From Caprella mutica (Eukaryota > Arthropoda > Malacostraca > Amphipoda > Caprellidae), in NCBI GenBank assembly GCA_947561585.1, contig CANNZV010001176.1, forward strand, positions 62,001-126,000: DNA of 64,000 nt. The letters are read 5' to 3'. Below the pieces are notes generated by a model, which did not search any database, was not told where the DNA came from, and worked only from the letters and a program-made list of their open reading frames with translations. The position numbers were made by a program, and so were the translations under genes. How positions within the stretch are numbered: the stretch's first letter is position 1; each line of letters begins with the position of its first letter. Below, one piece after another: positions 35,285 through 45,500 of this stretch.

Positions 35285-36167
35285 TAAAGGTCCTCTCCAG
35301 GCTCCGCGAAAAAAATGAGTTTATAACATAATATTACAGAACTAAGGTCTACGATCATTATTCTGCAAACCGCATACAATTCGGTTAAGTATATATTTAA
35401 TAATTTGTTTTTAAAATTTTTTAGTACTCTGTGAGCAACAATTGAGCGAATCACTAATCTGATGCTCAAGAAGAAGATTGTACACTCTTCGTTTTGATTA
35501 CAAATTTGAATTTTATAAACAAACAATGCGTTTTCGGCCTTTATTTAAATTATTTTAGATATTAATTGTTTCCTAAAGTATATAAACGTTTCTATTATAA
35601 GTTCATTCAATTTTATACCTTTACATGAATATTAAATGGATTTATTAAACCTAATACATAGTTGTCAATCAAAACAAATGGTGTACATTCTTTTTCTTCA
35701 GGCTGAAAATTTCTTAAATTAGTAAGTCGGAAGTAAAATTGGTTTTACAGAGTTTTGATTGTAAAAATCTTTTAAAGCGTATAAAATTAAAAATATGCTC
35801 CCAAATGCTATGCAGTTTGCAGCAAAATGATAAGAAACATTAGCCTAGTTATTTATTTTATTTTATTTATTTATTTGAGCTTACAAAATATATACAGAGT
35901 AAAATGAAAAAATACACAATTCAAACAAAAATACAAATTAATTGCAGCTAAGGTTCCGTGAAAGTTAAAACTTGTGAAACCTAATTAAAAATCTACAAAC
36001 AATAAAAAACTAAGAACTATATTTACTAAAACCATATTCTTTAAAAAGCTTCTTAAATTTAAAATCTGACATTGGTTCTGTTAAAATAGAAGGAAGTTTA
36101 TTGTACAGTTCTATGGATCTAAAAATAACAAGGCAATAAAAATATTTGCGTGGAGGGGACCTTTAAT
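35285..36167. mobile_element. GGTCC family element interrupted by a LINE fragment
   Basis: Left end TTTAAAGGTCCTCTCCAGGC, right end GTGGAGGGGACCTTTAA. Without the LINE piece (35849 to about 36134) it is the inverted equivalent of 38670-39268, including TTTGCAGCAAAATGATAAGA next to the junction. Confidence 0.8.
35849..36134 (-). mobile_element. 5'-truncated non-LTR retrotransposon (LINE) 3' end
   Basis: On the minus strand a short frame ending at the TAG at 36010-36012 reads FRSIELYNKLP and later FKFKKLFKEYGF, the characteristic C-terminal tail of LINE reverse-transcriptase ORFs. It is followed by about 150 bp of 3' UTR and an A-rich AAATAAATAAATAAAATAAA tail (plus strand TTATTTATTT at 35849). 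Only about 40 codons survive; the copy is dead on arrival, as usual for LINEs. Confidence 0.75.
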
Positions 36168-36950
36168 CTAGAGTTCATCAAGCCTATATGTAGGAAAAAC
36201 CTTTTGATATTGATTATGTGCTGGCTAGGAATTTTCCATTCTTCTGCAAATGAACTGCATGTTTTCAATGTGGTGGAGCGCCTTCTTGCATCCACCAAAA
36301 TGAAGAACGAGAAGCAGAATGGTTCAGTATGGGCCAAACAAGGGTTGCTAGTTTGGTAACCTCTGTGAGGTTAATGTAATCTGATAATGTATTAGTATTT
36401 TCATTTTAATAATTATGATAACTTTTCTCTTTAAGTAACTGTGATACAAAACAAACAATATAGACGAGATGATATTGTCACCATGCATTGAAAGTAAAAA
36501 ATAATATTAATTGCTTATTTTAACTTTATATCCAAATAAGTTTGGGAGGATGTAGTTTATATAACGATATTTTCTTGAAGTATTTCCATAATAAGGATTT
36601 GCATAGGAAAATAGTATATAATTATTCAAGGAAATAAAATACTATATATAGTTGGTATCTCGTATACCTGTTTGCATCATTTATATTTGCTAATAAATTC
36701 TAAATAGATCGCATGCAAAACCAGTAAATGATGATCAGATTGCATAGCAAGCTAGCACCAAATAATGTCCTATAGCAATCTGAGATATGAAACACCATTA
36801 ACCGATGACAAGTTGCCATCATCATCAAGGAATGCATGAAAGATTATATCCATTCAATTGATAATGGCAACAAAGATATTACCTTAGCATCATACCTATC
36901 ATTTATTCCGTTGATATTTCAGGGGTTTTAATTAGTGTACCTGACGATCC
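36168..36950. other. No gene recognised
   Basis: An open frame at 36150-36359 overlaps the GGTCC element end, and its complement is also open; neither resembles a known protein. The rest is AT-rich with no clear feature. Confidence 0.35.
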
Positions 36951-37500
36951 TCCTCAACGGAGTTTTGGTTGGTGAAATCTGCTGAGAAACTGGGGGGTTC
37001 TGTGGGGTTCTTCATAGAAACTCTTCACCTCCTGAATCACTGTTTCTGTTCTTTTTGGTTTTGTTATCATTTGCTTTTCTTGTGAATAGAACCAGTTTCA
37101 TTGAATAGACCACGAACTCTTGTGAAATTTTTCAGGTGGTAAGATTTAGCCGCCCTTCCACTTGTCATGGAGTGAAGTATGAATTTTCGAAATACTGTTG
37201 GAGAAGAAGGTGTTTCGACAAACTACAGAGTATAGGACGATGCATTTCTTCTCAAATTCCGAAACATTTTTAAGGTTTAAGAAGAATGCTAATATTTATA
37301 GGATAAAATCTATTCTTTATACTCTATGAACATAATGACGTCCTACCATTTCGCAATTTTAAAAATGACGCTTCTCATCGGAACACAGTGTAAGCATGTT
37401 CAAAGCATTTGAAACAATCAAATAACTGACCAGTCTGAGGAATTATCCGTAGATTTTTTTCAGAAACTTATTTTTTTTAAAGTGCCTCTTCCCTTGACCG
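36950..37500 (-). pseudogene. Inverted fragment of the same Tc1/mariner-like transposon
   Basis: The reverse complement matches 33650-34200: VRGLFNETGSIHKKS is readable around 37130-37080, and CTCTGTAGTTTGCC-type and ATCTACGGATTA-type words recur. Only the N-terminal part remains. With 33640-34994 it gives an inverted pair about 3.3 kb apart, so the two may be separate insertions or long ends of one larger element. Confidence 0.6.
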
Positions 37501-37509
37501 AATCCTAGA

Positions 37510-37700
37510 TACGCCGCAGAGTGGAGTACAATTAGGTATAATGGGGAAAAATAGATAAAATGGAGAAAATTGGGTTGTATGGGGGAAAATCAGGTAAAAT
37601 GAAGGAAAATCGGGTGAAATGGGAGCAAAAACAGGTAGAATGGTAGTATAAAAGTAGAATGATGGAAATTGGTCGCTGAGCAGAGGAAACAATGACAGAA
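37510..37700. repeat. 20-bp array, second locus
   Basis: About nine degenerate units of AATGGGGGAAAATCAGGTAA, the same repeat as 33410-33590 and in the same orientation although the adjoining transposon fragments are inverted. Confidence 0.85.
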
Positions 37701-37722
37701 TGGGGATATTAATGAATGAGGA

Positions 37723-38553
37723 GAGGGTTTAACGTCTGTTTCGGAACCAAAAACCTTATAGCTGATTTCAAAATGGAAAATTAAATACAAGGGACTGGAA
37801 GAAGCAGTCAGAAAGAAAAGTAGCTTCATGAATAAAATCACCTACCACCGTCGGTGACAAAGCTCGAATGGATGTAAAAAAGCTACTCACTGAATGCAGT
37901 CACTTACCAAGGAATGAGACGAAAAGGAACACACGTACCGTACGCTGCACTCACGGATAGAAGAGGAAAACGAAGAGGTGATAGTTAATGAAGCCTATAA
38001 GAGCCTACCTAACACAAAAATCTAAGACATCGTAGTTGAAGAGCATAACCCTAGCGCTATCCTCCAAAACTGCAATTAGCGTAAAAAATTGAAAAAAGAC
38101 AACACACAATCCAAATTGCAAAATTTCGGGGCCCAAGAGATGTCACTCTCCTTCTTTTCCATTCACCACAGACAGCTTCAGGACTGAGTGCTCTATCCTG
38201 GAACTGTCTGTGGTGAATTAGAGCGGTTGCAGTTCAGTTTTAGAGCATAGAGCTAGGGTTATGCTCTTCAACTACGAGGTCTTTGATTTTGTGTTAGGTA
38301 GACTCGTCGGTTTCATTTACTATCACCTCTTCATTTTCCTCTTCGATCCGTGAGTGCAGTCACCGTATTTACGTATAGTTCTTCGTCACATTCCTTGGTA
38401 ATTGGCTGCATTCACTGAGTAGCTTTCCTGCATCCATGAGCTAGAAACGGACAGGTGGTATTTGACTTTGCTCATGAATCCATTTTCCCTTAATAAAATT
38501 ACACTTGAAGTCAGTGATTTGGCCTCCGATTCTGCAGCAGACGTAAAAACCCT
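37723..38553. repeat. Two family S retroposons head to head
   Basis: 37723 to about 38183 is a minus-sense copy and about 38190-38553 a plus-sense copy; their 5' ends meet around 38165-38215 (ACAGACAGCTTCAGGACTGA, CTGGAACTGTCTGTGGTGAA). The result is an 830-bp imperfect palindrome. The outer ends carry GAGGGTTTAACGTCTG and CAGACGTAAAAACCCT. Confidence 0.82.
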
Positions 38554-38669
38554 TACGTAATTGTAATTAAGTAAAGCAACAATATTTTTAATTTCTCTCT
38601 CACTAAATTATCTAAAATATCACAATGATGCTTTGTACTATTGGATCACACTGAGTATTGAAAACTTTA

Positions 38670-39268
38670 AAGGTCCCCTCCAAGCAAATATTTTTATTGT
38701 CTTATTCAACGAGGCTAATGATTCTTATCATTTTGCTGCAAACCGCATCGAATTTGGTAGCATATTTTTAATTTTATATGCTTTAAAATATTTTCATAAT
38801 TAAAAATCTACAAAACCTATTTTACTTCAGACTTACTGATTTAAGAAATTTTCAGCCTGAAGAAAAAGAATGTACACCATTTTTTTTGATTGTCAACTAA
38901 GATTATTAGATTTAATAAATCCATTTAATATTCGTGTAAAGGTATAAAATTGAAAGAACTTATAATAGAAACGATTATATAGTTAAAGAAACAATTTATA
39001 TCTAAAATAATGGCCGAAAACGCATGGTTTGTTTATAAAATTCAAGTTTGCAATCATAATAGAGGGTGTACAATCTTCTTCTTGAGCATCAGATTAGAGA
39101 TTCGCTCAATTGTTGCTCACAGAGTACTAAAAGACTTTAAAAACAAATTTTAAAATAGATACTGAAACGAATTGTATGCGGTTTGTAGAATAATGATCGA
39201 AGACCTTAGTTCTATAGTAATATGTTATAAACTCATTTTTTTTTCGGAGCCTGGAGAGGACCTTTAAA
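38670..39268. mobile_element. GGTCC family element, complete copy
   Basis: About 600 bp with ends TTTAAAGGTCCCCTCCAAGC and CTGGAGAGGACCTTTAAA. The interior contains GCAAACCGCATCGAATTTGG, a TCAGCCTGAAGAAAAAGAAT stretch and CAATCTTCTTCTTGAGCATC. No transposase. Reference copy for those at 30537 and 35285. Confidence 0.85.
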
Positions 39269-40830
39269 ATAAATGAAAAATATATATAGCAAACTAAATT
39301 TTGCAAAGTTTATCTAACATATTCATATTTTTCCCGGACACTGGAAATGACATTTGAGATATAATATGATGGATTAACAATATTTAATTTATGATATGAA
39401 TTATTCTAGCTGAAATCAATTTATTTTGAGAGAAAAAAGTTATAGATAACCAAAGTCGTATCGAAATTTTGATAGATCACGCTGTTTGTTTTTCCCAATA
39501 GATGAAGTTCACAAATATCTATCATCGTATACTGTGTAAATAATAAATAACCGAATCAGAGAAACATAAACAATAAACTAGCCATTAAATGATTTTAAGA
39601 TGAATATTAGCTATATATTAATTCTAAATATCACACGCAGATCTACAAACATTCTTTGGATAACGTATATGGCAATACAACATGACGTCTAAAACTTGTG
39701 ACAATTTTATACGTTTTATAATTAGATGGCCCTTTTCTATTTAATATATTTTTTTACTAATCAGTATTTAGATGAACAAGGTATATTGAATAGTATGTAT
39801 AATTAACTATTCTGATTCTATTATATGTATAAAAGTTACCTTACCACCCTAATTATATTCTAGTAGGTCGATAAATGGGTAAAAATCGTCACCCTTATGA
39901 CGATAAATGGAAAATTCTCTTTATTTGATACCCAAATATCGACACATCCATTTATTTTAGATATTGATAACCAAATTAATTTCTGATTTTATATTCAAGA
40001 AATGCAATTAAACAGAAACAAAATTGTATGAACATTACTTTGAATTTTTCTATTTGAAGCGTAAAATCGCGCATAACAAATTCTCTATACCTACTCAATT
40101 TCGGTAGGTTTGTCCTGAATGTACCGTGTCGTCATACATCACATCAGATAAACTGGCATTCTAACTGTAATTTCAAATGAACTTATTCAAATTATTGTAA
40201 CGATACTAAAAATAATTGGAAACATCGAACTGTAAAAACCTAAATCATGAAAATGTTTATAGGTCTTGCTATAGACGAAAATAACTGAAACGTGACGATA
40301 AATAGAGAGTGGCGAGCAATTTGTGTAATTTTGGTTTCATCATTATCGTGGGCTTTTTTACTTATGTGCTTTTATACCTGTATGTGGTGGTTAATGTTCC
40401 CTGTCACCATGTGGGCAATTTTTTTTTATATAATTATGTAAGAGCACCGGTTAATACCATATGGCTATTTTTTTTAATAGCGGGCTTCTTTCCGTTTCCT
40501 GAATCCCAGATTGACATGCTTCTTATGTTCAAATTTCATTCACCCTATAAAACATCTGGACTAATTAAATGTAAATACCAGGTATATCCCAAATTAATAA
40601 CGACGATCTTATTTATGATCAAATTTTGAATTATTAATTTTAACGTTCATGAGATTCAACCAATCAAAATCTCTGGTCTTTTAAAATGAATACTCTAGTT
40701 TATACGGTAATACCGTGTACAAATTTATTTATTTTAAGAACGCTTATGTATATGAATAAAATAAATTAAAAATCAAGCTTAGAATTGAGAGATAATTATG
40801 CTCTATCAATCAAATAGTTTAAATTCTGTT
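39269..40830. other. No gene recognised
   Basis: Very AT-rich. A hydrophobic open frame of 106 codons (40309-40629) begins on GTG, not ATG, has no flanking splice signals of note, and owes its hydrophobicity to T-rich composition, so I do not call a gene. Confidence 0.4.
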
Positions 40831-41034
40831 TTCTAACTTTCTGGTGTACAGATGTTCCCAGTACAGTTCCAATATTATTGGAACATCTAGGTACTATTTT
40901 GAACATCAACACTTTGCAGACTGGGCTATGATGTTTCTCATTGTTTCTGTTACTAGAGGCCGCAGTTAGGTCTACTAGTACTTCCATGAGTTAGGTATTT
41001 AGGGTGCCACAATTAGGTACCTGCTTGACCCTAG
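40830..41034. repeat. TCACGC family copy, right part, with an inserted CCAG-like piece
   Basis: Ends in GGTACCTGCTTGACCCTAG like the copies at 41067 and 41603. The interior segment about 40852-40927, ending TTTGCAGACTGG, is a short CCAG-like element next to GCTATGAT. Confidence 0.55.
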
Positions 41035-41066
41035 TATGGCTCAGCCTCATCCAAGTAAAATAAGTA

Positions 41067-41311
41067 TTAGGGTCACGCAAGTAAATTGCTGCTCTTTAAT
41101 TTTTAATTGCGCCCCTCTCGAGAGAGTCTCCAAAACATTCTGAACTGAATTTACATTAAAATTTTGCATAGCTATCAGAAGAAGCGCAGTGCATGCTATA
41201 ATTTATTAATTTAAGTTTTTGATGTGTGTTTTGAATGTACCCTATGATGTTTTTGTTGTAAGAAGCCGCAGTTAGTCAGTGTATCGCAATTTACCTGCTT
41301 GACCTCCGTCA
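41067..41311. mobile_element. TCACGC family palindromic element, uninterrupted copy
   Basis: Left end TAGGGTCACGCAAGTAAATT, right end GCAATTTACCTGCTTGACC. The interior includes TCTGAACTGAATTTACATTA and AGTGCATGCTATAATTTATT. It lacks the insertion carried by its neighbour and shows the empty site (CCCTATGATGTTTTTG). Confidence 0.75.
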
Positions 41312-41602
41312 CCCCCAGACTGCAGGAGCTGGTAAAGGCTGGTGGCTCATAAACTCTTCATTCCATTTGTCTCTCCATTAGACTCCATAAATCACCAAAT
41401 TTCTCTCCAAAATGATCATATTGATATTATCATAAATAAAAATTCTCTCAAATAACATTGTAATTTGTAGTTACCTAGTAGTCAGTAGATATAGGAAAAT
41501 GTTATATAATTTATTTCTCACTATTTGTCATTGAAGGGCTCAAAACCCATGTATAAGAGTATGTCAGTTAAAGCCATTTACCTAATTGGCTTTGATTTGA
41601 AA

Positions 41603-42000
41603 TAGGGTCACGGTTCACCGGTCACGCAGGTAAATTGCGGCCCTTTAATTTTTAATTGCGGCCCTCACAACTCACAAGTGAATCTCGAAAATATTCTGAA
41701 CCGAAATTACATTAAAATGTTGCGTTGCTATCAAAATGAGCACAGTGCATGCTACAATTTAATTCTTTGTTTTTAACGAGTGTTTTGAAGCTATGGCCAG
41801 TCTGCAGAAACTGGTAAAGTGTTCATAGAGATCTCTTATTCTGTTCGTAGCAAAATCAATGTAAATATAGGGATTAATTCAAAATTGTTCTGAGAGAATA
41901 TCCCAAATATCTCACATATTCTGCAGACTGGAGCTATGGCGTTTCTGTTGGTAGAGGCCGCAGTTATTTAGTGGGCAGCAATTTACCTGCTTCACCCTAG
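41603..42000. mobile_element. TCACGC family element carrying a CCAG element
   Basis: Left end TAGGGTCACGG...GGTCACGCAGGTAAATTGCG, right end GCAATTTACCTGCTTCACCC. The insertion at 41797-41931 splits it at AGCTATGG. Confidence 0.78.
41797..41931. mobile_element. CCAG family element, 135 bp, exact 8-bp duplication
   Basis: Ends CCAGTCTGCAGAAACTGG and ATTCTGCAGACTGG; flanked by AGCTATGG at 41789-41796 and 41932-41939. Close to 28338-28522 but with a single core module. Confidence 0.92.
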
Positions 42001-42109
42001 TCAAATCTCAGTTAGGTCCTAGTTTAAGAGTATGTATTACCAAGTTGCTGATTAATTGTCATTGTCTACTTAAAATTGAAAAATAAGTATCTTTCCCATA
42101 TATAGACGA

Positions 42110-42259
42110 CCAGTCTGCAGAAAATGGGACATTTTTGATATTTTCTGTATGAACAATCCTTAATTTCATTTTCCTCCCATATCTACATGTATTTTACTGA
42201 GAACAGAAGCCAAAATAGAGGATTTCTTGGAGAACACTTTACCAGTTTCTGCAGTCTGG
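42110..42259. mobile_element. CCAG family element, 150 bp, exact 8-bp duplication
   Basis: Ends CCAGTCTGCAGAAAATGG and CAGTTTCTGCAGTCTGG; flanked by ATAGACGA at 42102-42109 and 42260-42267. A rearranged relative lies at 48059-48230. Confidence 0.9.
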
Positions 42260-42845
42260 ATAGACGACTATGAGCACTTTAATTAGATTTAAAATTAAAA
42301 TTGATAATCCATGTTTCAGAGGCTGGAAAATTGTTTGCTAGTTTTTGAGCCAAAATTTCACAAAAAGTCTAGAGCCAAGAAAATTTGGCTCATTTTTTGA
42401 AGATTTCAAGCCAAAAAGAAAAATTAACAAGGGAACATAGGAATTAATTCAAAATTTAAAGCCAATTAGACTTAGGTATCTTAGATTTGATCATTTCAAA
42501 TCTAAGCCAATTGGCAATTAATTGGCTTTAAGGGGACCGTCCGTGATTAAATCACTAAATTTTCAATATTTTTTTTATTGCTTAAATATCTAGTTTATTT
42601 TACTAAGATTGATCTCACAAAGAAAAATCAGCTGTTTATCACCCCCCTCCCCTTCCACAGGGGTTGGGAGCTTGGAATTTGGCGCGTCATTACATCTGGC
42701 ACAGCGTGGGTGAGCCGCCTAACTCTTAGATTTGGCACATGCGCGCCTAGCTAAGTGGCTGCTAATTACATCATTATTTCACAATCGGCTAACTGTTATT
42801 CAAAGTTAGCCTCTCAGAAGCATTCTAATAAAATAGATCTGGCAG

Positions 42846-43090
42846 TTGTGGACGAGAGTTCTCAAAGTGAAGGACGCTAATCTCGACAGAGTTCAGTTCG
42901 TCACTACTGATACAGCTCTTGTTCATAACTTTGGTAATGTTCATGGCTTTCTTTTGACACGTCTGGGTCTTTCTACTGAAAAGACAACTCTGAAGAGAAG
43001 GAATAGTGAGGCTAGTACACCAGCAAAGATGACACCGAAGCAACGTCGGCGTGATTAGGCTGGACCCTCCCATGACTATCAACCCGGAGG
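42846..43090 (+). pseudogene. Possible C-terminal transposase remnant
   Basis: The frame starting 42846 reads through to KMTPKQRRRD-stop-AGPSHDYQPGGY-stop. A basic stretch followed by a short acidic/aromatic tail ending in PGG plus an aromatic residue is a common end for transposases of TTAA-targeting Kolobok-type elements. The stop at 43056 and absence of the catalytic core upstream mark it as a fragment. The 140-codon minus-strand frame over the same region has no recognisable features. Family assignment is inference. Confidence 0.35.
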
Positions 43091-43299
43091 ATATTGATGG
43101 GTGTTCGTTGGTTTTTTTTTCTGTAGCGGTTGTTGTTTGGCTATGTAAAACTTTACTACAGAGAGCTGGGTGGCGCCCAGTGATACCCACTACCTTTGAG
43201 TAGTAATAGCGGGGCACTTCGCCCTGCGGGGATTTAGTGCCATACATAGTCCAAATAAAAACTTTGAACTCATTTTTCTTGCAGTTGAAAAATTACTAA

Positions 43300-43620
43300 C
43301 TTTTTGGTATTCAAACATGTACTTCTAATACAGTTTTGTAGCTACGGGTTTGCGTTTTTTTTCATTCGATTCTCCTGGTAATTCTCTACAAAAGCCCGAG
43401 GATTGATTTTTGAATTTCGAAATATAATTTTTTTTAGAAATATATATTTTTTTTTTGAAAATTTTAGTTTTTTCACGAAAAATATAATTTTTCGTAAACT
43501 AATTCGAAATTCAAAAATCGATCCTCGGGATTTTGTAGAGAATCACCAGGAGAATCGAATGAAAAAAACCGCAAACCTGTAGCTACAAAACTGTATTAGA
43601 AGTACATGTTTGAATTCCCA
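43300..43620. repeat. Near-perfect hairpin with arms of about 150 bp
   Basis: Left arm TTCAAACATGTACTTCTAAT, ACAGTTTTGTAGCTACGGGT, CGATTCTCCTGGTAATTCTC and CCCGAGGATTGATTTTTGAA; the right arm is the complement in reverse order (ATTCAAAAATCGATCCTCGG, GAGAATCACCAGGAGAATCG, TAGCTACAAAACTGTATTAG, GAAGTACATGTTTGAA). The loop is T/A-rich near 43440-43485. Confidence 0.9.
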
Positions 43621-43840
43621 GTTCGAAATTCGAATAACTTGTTTTCTATGCGTCTAATCAAAAAAGGCCAAGAACAAAAACATAATATTATTCAATTTTA
43701 TATTTAGGAACTAAGTTTCATAACCGTAGCTTTATTTATAAATTTGTTTACAAAATTTACGGACGGTCCCCTTAACTGACATACTCTTATACATGGTGAC
43801 TAATTATCGGAAAATAAAAATAATTAACTATGAAAGAAAG

Positions 43841-43950
43841 TATGCCTCTCTCAGGCTCTCTGTGATTGGCTGGTATCAGTTGTATGCCTCTCTCACGCTC
43901 TCTGATTGGCTGGTATCAGTTGTATGCCTCTCTCTGATTAGCTGATATGC
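43841..43950. repeat. Tandem repeat, three units of about 40-42 bp
   Basis: TATGCCTCTCTCAGGCTCTC followed by TGTGATTGGCTGGTATCAGT, repeated at 43883 and, shortened, at 43923. Confidence 0.85.
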
Positions 43951-44159
43951 TCTTAAGTCTCAATTATATATTAAGGTATGTAGTATATTTACTTTTGATA
44001 ATTGGCTAGGTATAATAATATAGGTATTGATGACTGTCAACTTACAAAATTTGAATTGAATTTTGATGACTGGTGACTGCATTACTAATTTTTGATGACT
44101 CATTTTTGAAAAAAAAGATATATTGGCGACTCAATAACCATTCTCTGCAGCTAGGAGTT

Positions 44160-44493
44160 AGGTATGACCATATGTCTAATTGACTTTAAATTTTGAATTA
44201 ATTCCTATGTTCCCATGTTAATTTAATAATTTTGGCTTGAAACCTTCATAAAATGAGCCAAATTGGCTTGGCTCCAGTCTGTATTTCGTGATAAATTTTT
44301 TTGCTAATTATTGCTATGTTACCATTAATTTTTGGTGTATAAATTGGGAAAATGTTTGTGGATCAGCCAAATTACTGGAAATTTATGGTGGATTTTTTCA
44401 GCTTTTTGAAAAAGTCAGTGGGATTTTGTGCACCAAATACAGACTGGGCTTGGCTCAGATTTTTTGTGAAACTTTTCCAGCCTCAGACCCTCT
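44160..44493. mobile_element. CATGTT family element, second copy, carrying a CCAG element
   Basis: Inverted relative of 42311-43791: TTAATTCCTATGTTCCCATG, GGCTTGAAACCTTCATAAAA, then after the insertion TTTTCCAGCCTCAGACCCTC and GAGACATGG. The far end at the left is not sharp. Confidence 0.65.
44274..44447. mobile_element. CCAG family element, 174 bp, exact 8-bp duplication
   Basis: Ends CCAGTCTGTATTTCGTGA and CACCAAATACAGACTGG; flanked by GCTTGGCT at 44266-44273 and 44448-44455. Core GCTATGTTACCATTAATTTT. A related diverged right part, GCACCAAGTACAGACTGG, ends at about 46302. Confidence 0.92.
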
Positions 44494-44577
44494 GAGACAT
44501 GGTTCAAAAGTTCAAAACAACTGTCACAAACTCTCCATTAAAATGTCTAGTTTGGACATGTTTTTATTACATTAACA

Positions 44578-44760
44578 CCAGTCTGCATAATGTGTCTCTT
44601 CTCCCACAGAAATTTTTAAATTTTGATTTGAGAGAGAGTTACTCTGTGACTCTCATCAGCAGATTCAGAATATCTGCAGCAAAATTAATGGTAACATAGG
44701 AATTAATTCATGATCTCATGCAGAGAGTCTTGGAAAAATGTTCCATATTCTGCAGTCTGG
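44578..44760. mobile_element. CCAG family element, 183 bp, 8-bp duplication with one mismatch
   Basis: Ends CCAGTCTGCATAATGTGT and ATTCTGCAGTCTGG; flanks CATTAACA and CATTAACT. Same subfamily as 29556-29772, with the core AATGGTAACATAGGAATTAA. Confidence 0.88.
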
Positions 44761-45042
44761 CATTAACTTGGCCCCTTAGCTGCCCCTAGGCTCCCTAGGC
44801 AAGGAAAGAAAGCATGTCCTTTCTCTCCATTTTAATTGCGAGTTTGTGACAGCTATTTCGAGCCCTTCAATTGTAAACGGCGAGAAATTTCCAATTATCT
44901 GGATTTATTTCCCATGTTACAATGTTATTTTAGAGAGAATTTATGATAGTTTGATCATTTTGGAGAGATTTTTTTTCATTTGGTGAGAGGAGAATTACTA
45001 TATTACTATTATTTGGCCCCTAGATAGATAGGTTAACATATC

Positions 45043-45500
45043 CCAGTCTGCAAATCATGCACAATCAGTCTTCACTCTCCAGATATATTGATATATTTAA
45101 TTTTTGGGGCAATTTGTCTCCAAAGATTTTCAAATTTCTCTCTAAAAGTACAAAGAATTTAAAATACTCTCCAATAATTACATGTAAATGATGTAATGAT
45201 GCAAACATAGGATTTAAATAATTTAATTTGAAAATTGTCGCCGGATAATTCAGGAGACTAATTTCAAGGTCTCAATATAACTTATATTGTGACCTTGAAA
45301 TAACTTAGGCTAACAGATGAATTTTAGAGGCTAAATGCTGCGGATTATACAGATCCTTATTAATTTATTACTGTATTTTAAGGTTTGCTAAACTCCAACA
45401 GAGTAATTAATCCATCAGAAAAGACCATTTTTTTCCAGAGTGGGATCATATAAGTATTTGCTGAGACTTGAGCCTCGAGGTAACTTCTTCTGCAGACTAG
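45043..45500. repeat. Degenerate CCAG-type element
   Basis: Starts CCAGTCTGCAAATCATGC and ends near CTTCTGCAGACTAG. Internal TTTCTCCAAAGATTTTC-like and TTACATGTAAATGATG words relate it to the mosaic at 25640-27250. No clear target duplication. Confidence 0.5.

Larger units (their letters stand above)
42532..43771. mobile_element. TTAA-flanked element, Kolobok-like
   Basis: 1,240 bp with ends GGGGACCGTCCGTG and ACGGACGGTCCCC; flanked by TTAA at 42528-42531 and 43772-43775. The homologous stretch at 55890 reads GGCTTTAACTGACATACTC (complement) with a single TTAA, proving insertion with duplication. TTAA targets are used by piggyBac and Kolobok; G-rich ends fit Kolobok better than piggyBac's CCC ends. 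A C-terminal transposase-like remnant lies at 42846-43090 and a long hairpin at 43300-43620. Confidence 0.85.
42311..43791. mobile_element. CATGTT family element, interrupted
   Basis: Left end CCATGTTTCAGAGGCTGG; right end CTGACATACTCTTATACATGG. Internal words: GGCTCATTTTTTGAAGATTT, GGGAACATAGGAATTAATTC and AAGCCAATTGG. The 1,240-bp element at 42532-43771 sits in its TTAA. Other copies: about 44160-44493 and 55868-56069. Confidence 0.8.

Noticed and set aside
40309..40629. 106-codon hydrophobic frame resembling a membrane protein
   Set aside because: It opens on GTG rather than ATG, has no splice context, and its hydrophobic composition follows from T-rich DNA.
42825..43247. 140-codon minus-strand frame
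   Set aside because: It lies within the TTAA-flanked transposon, opposite a better transposase-tail candidate, and has no recognisable motif.
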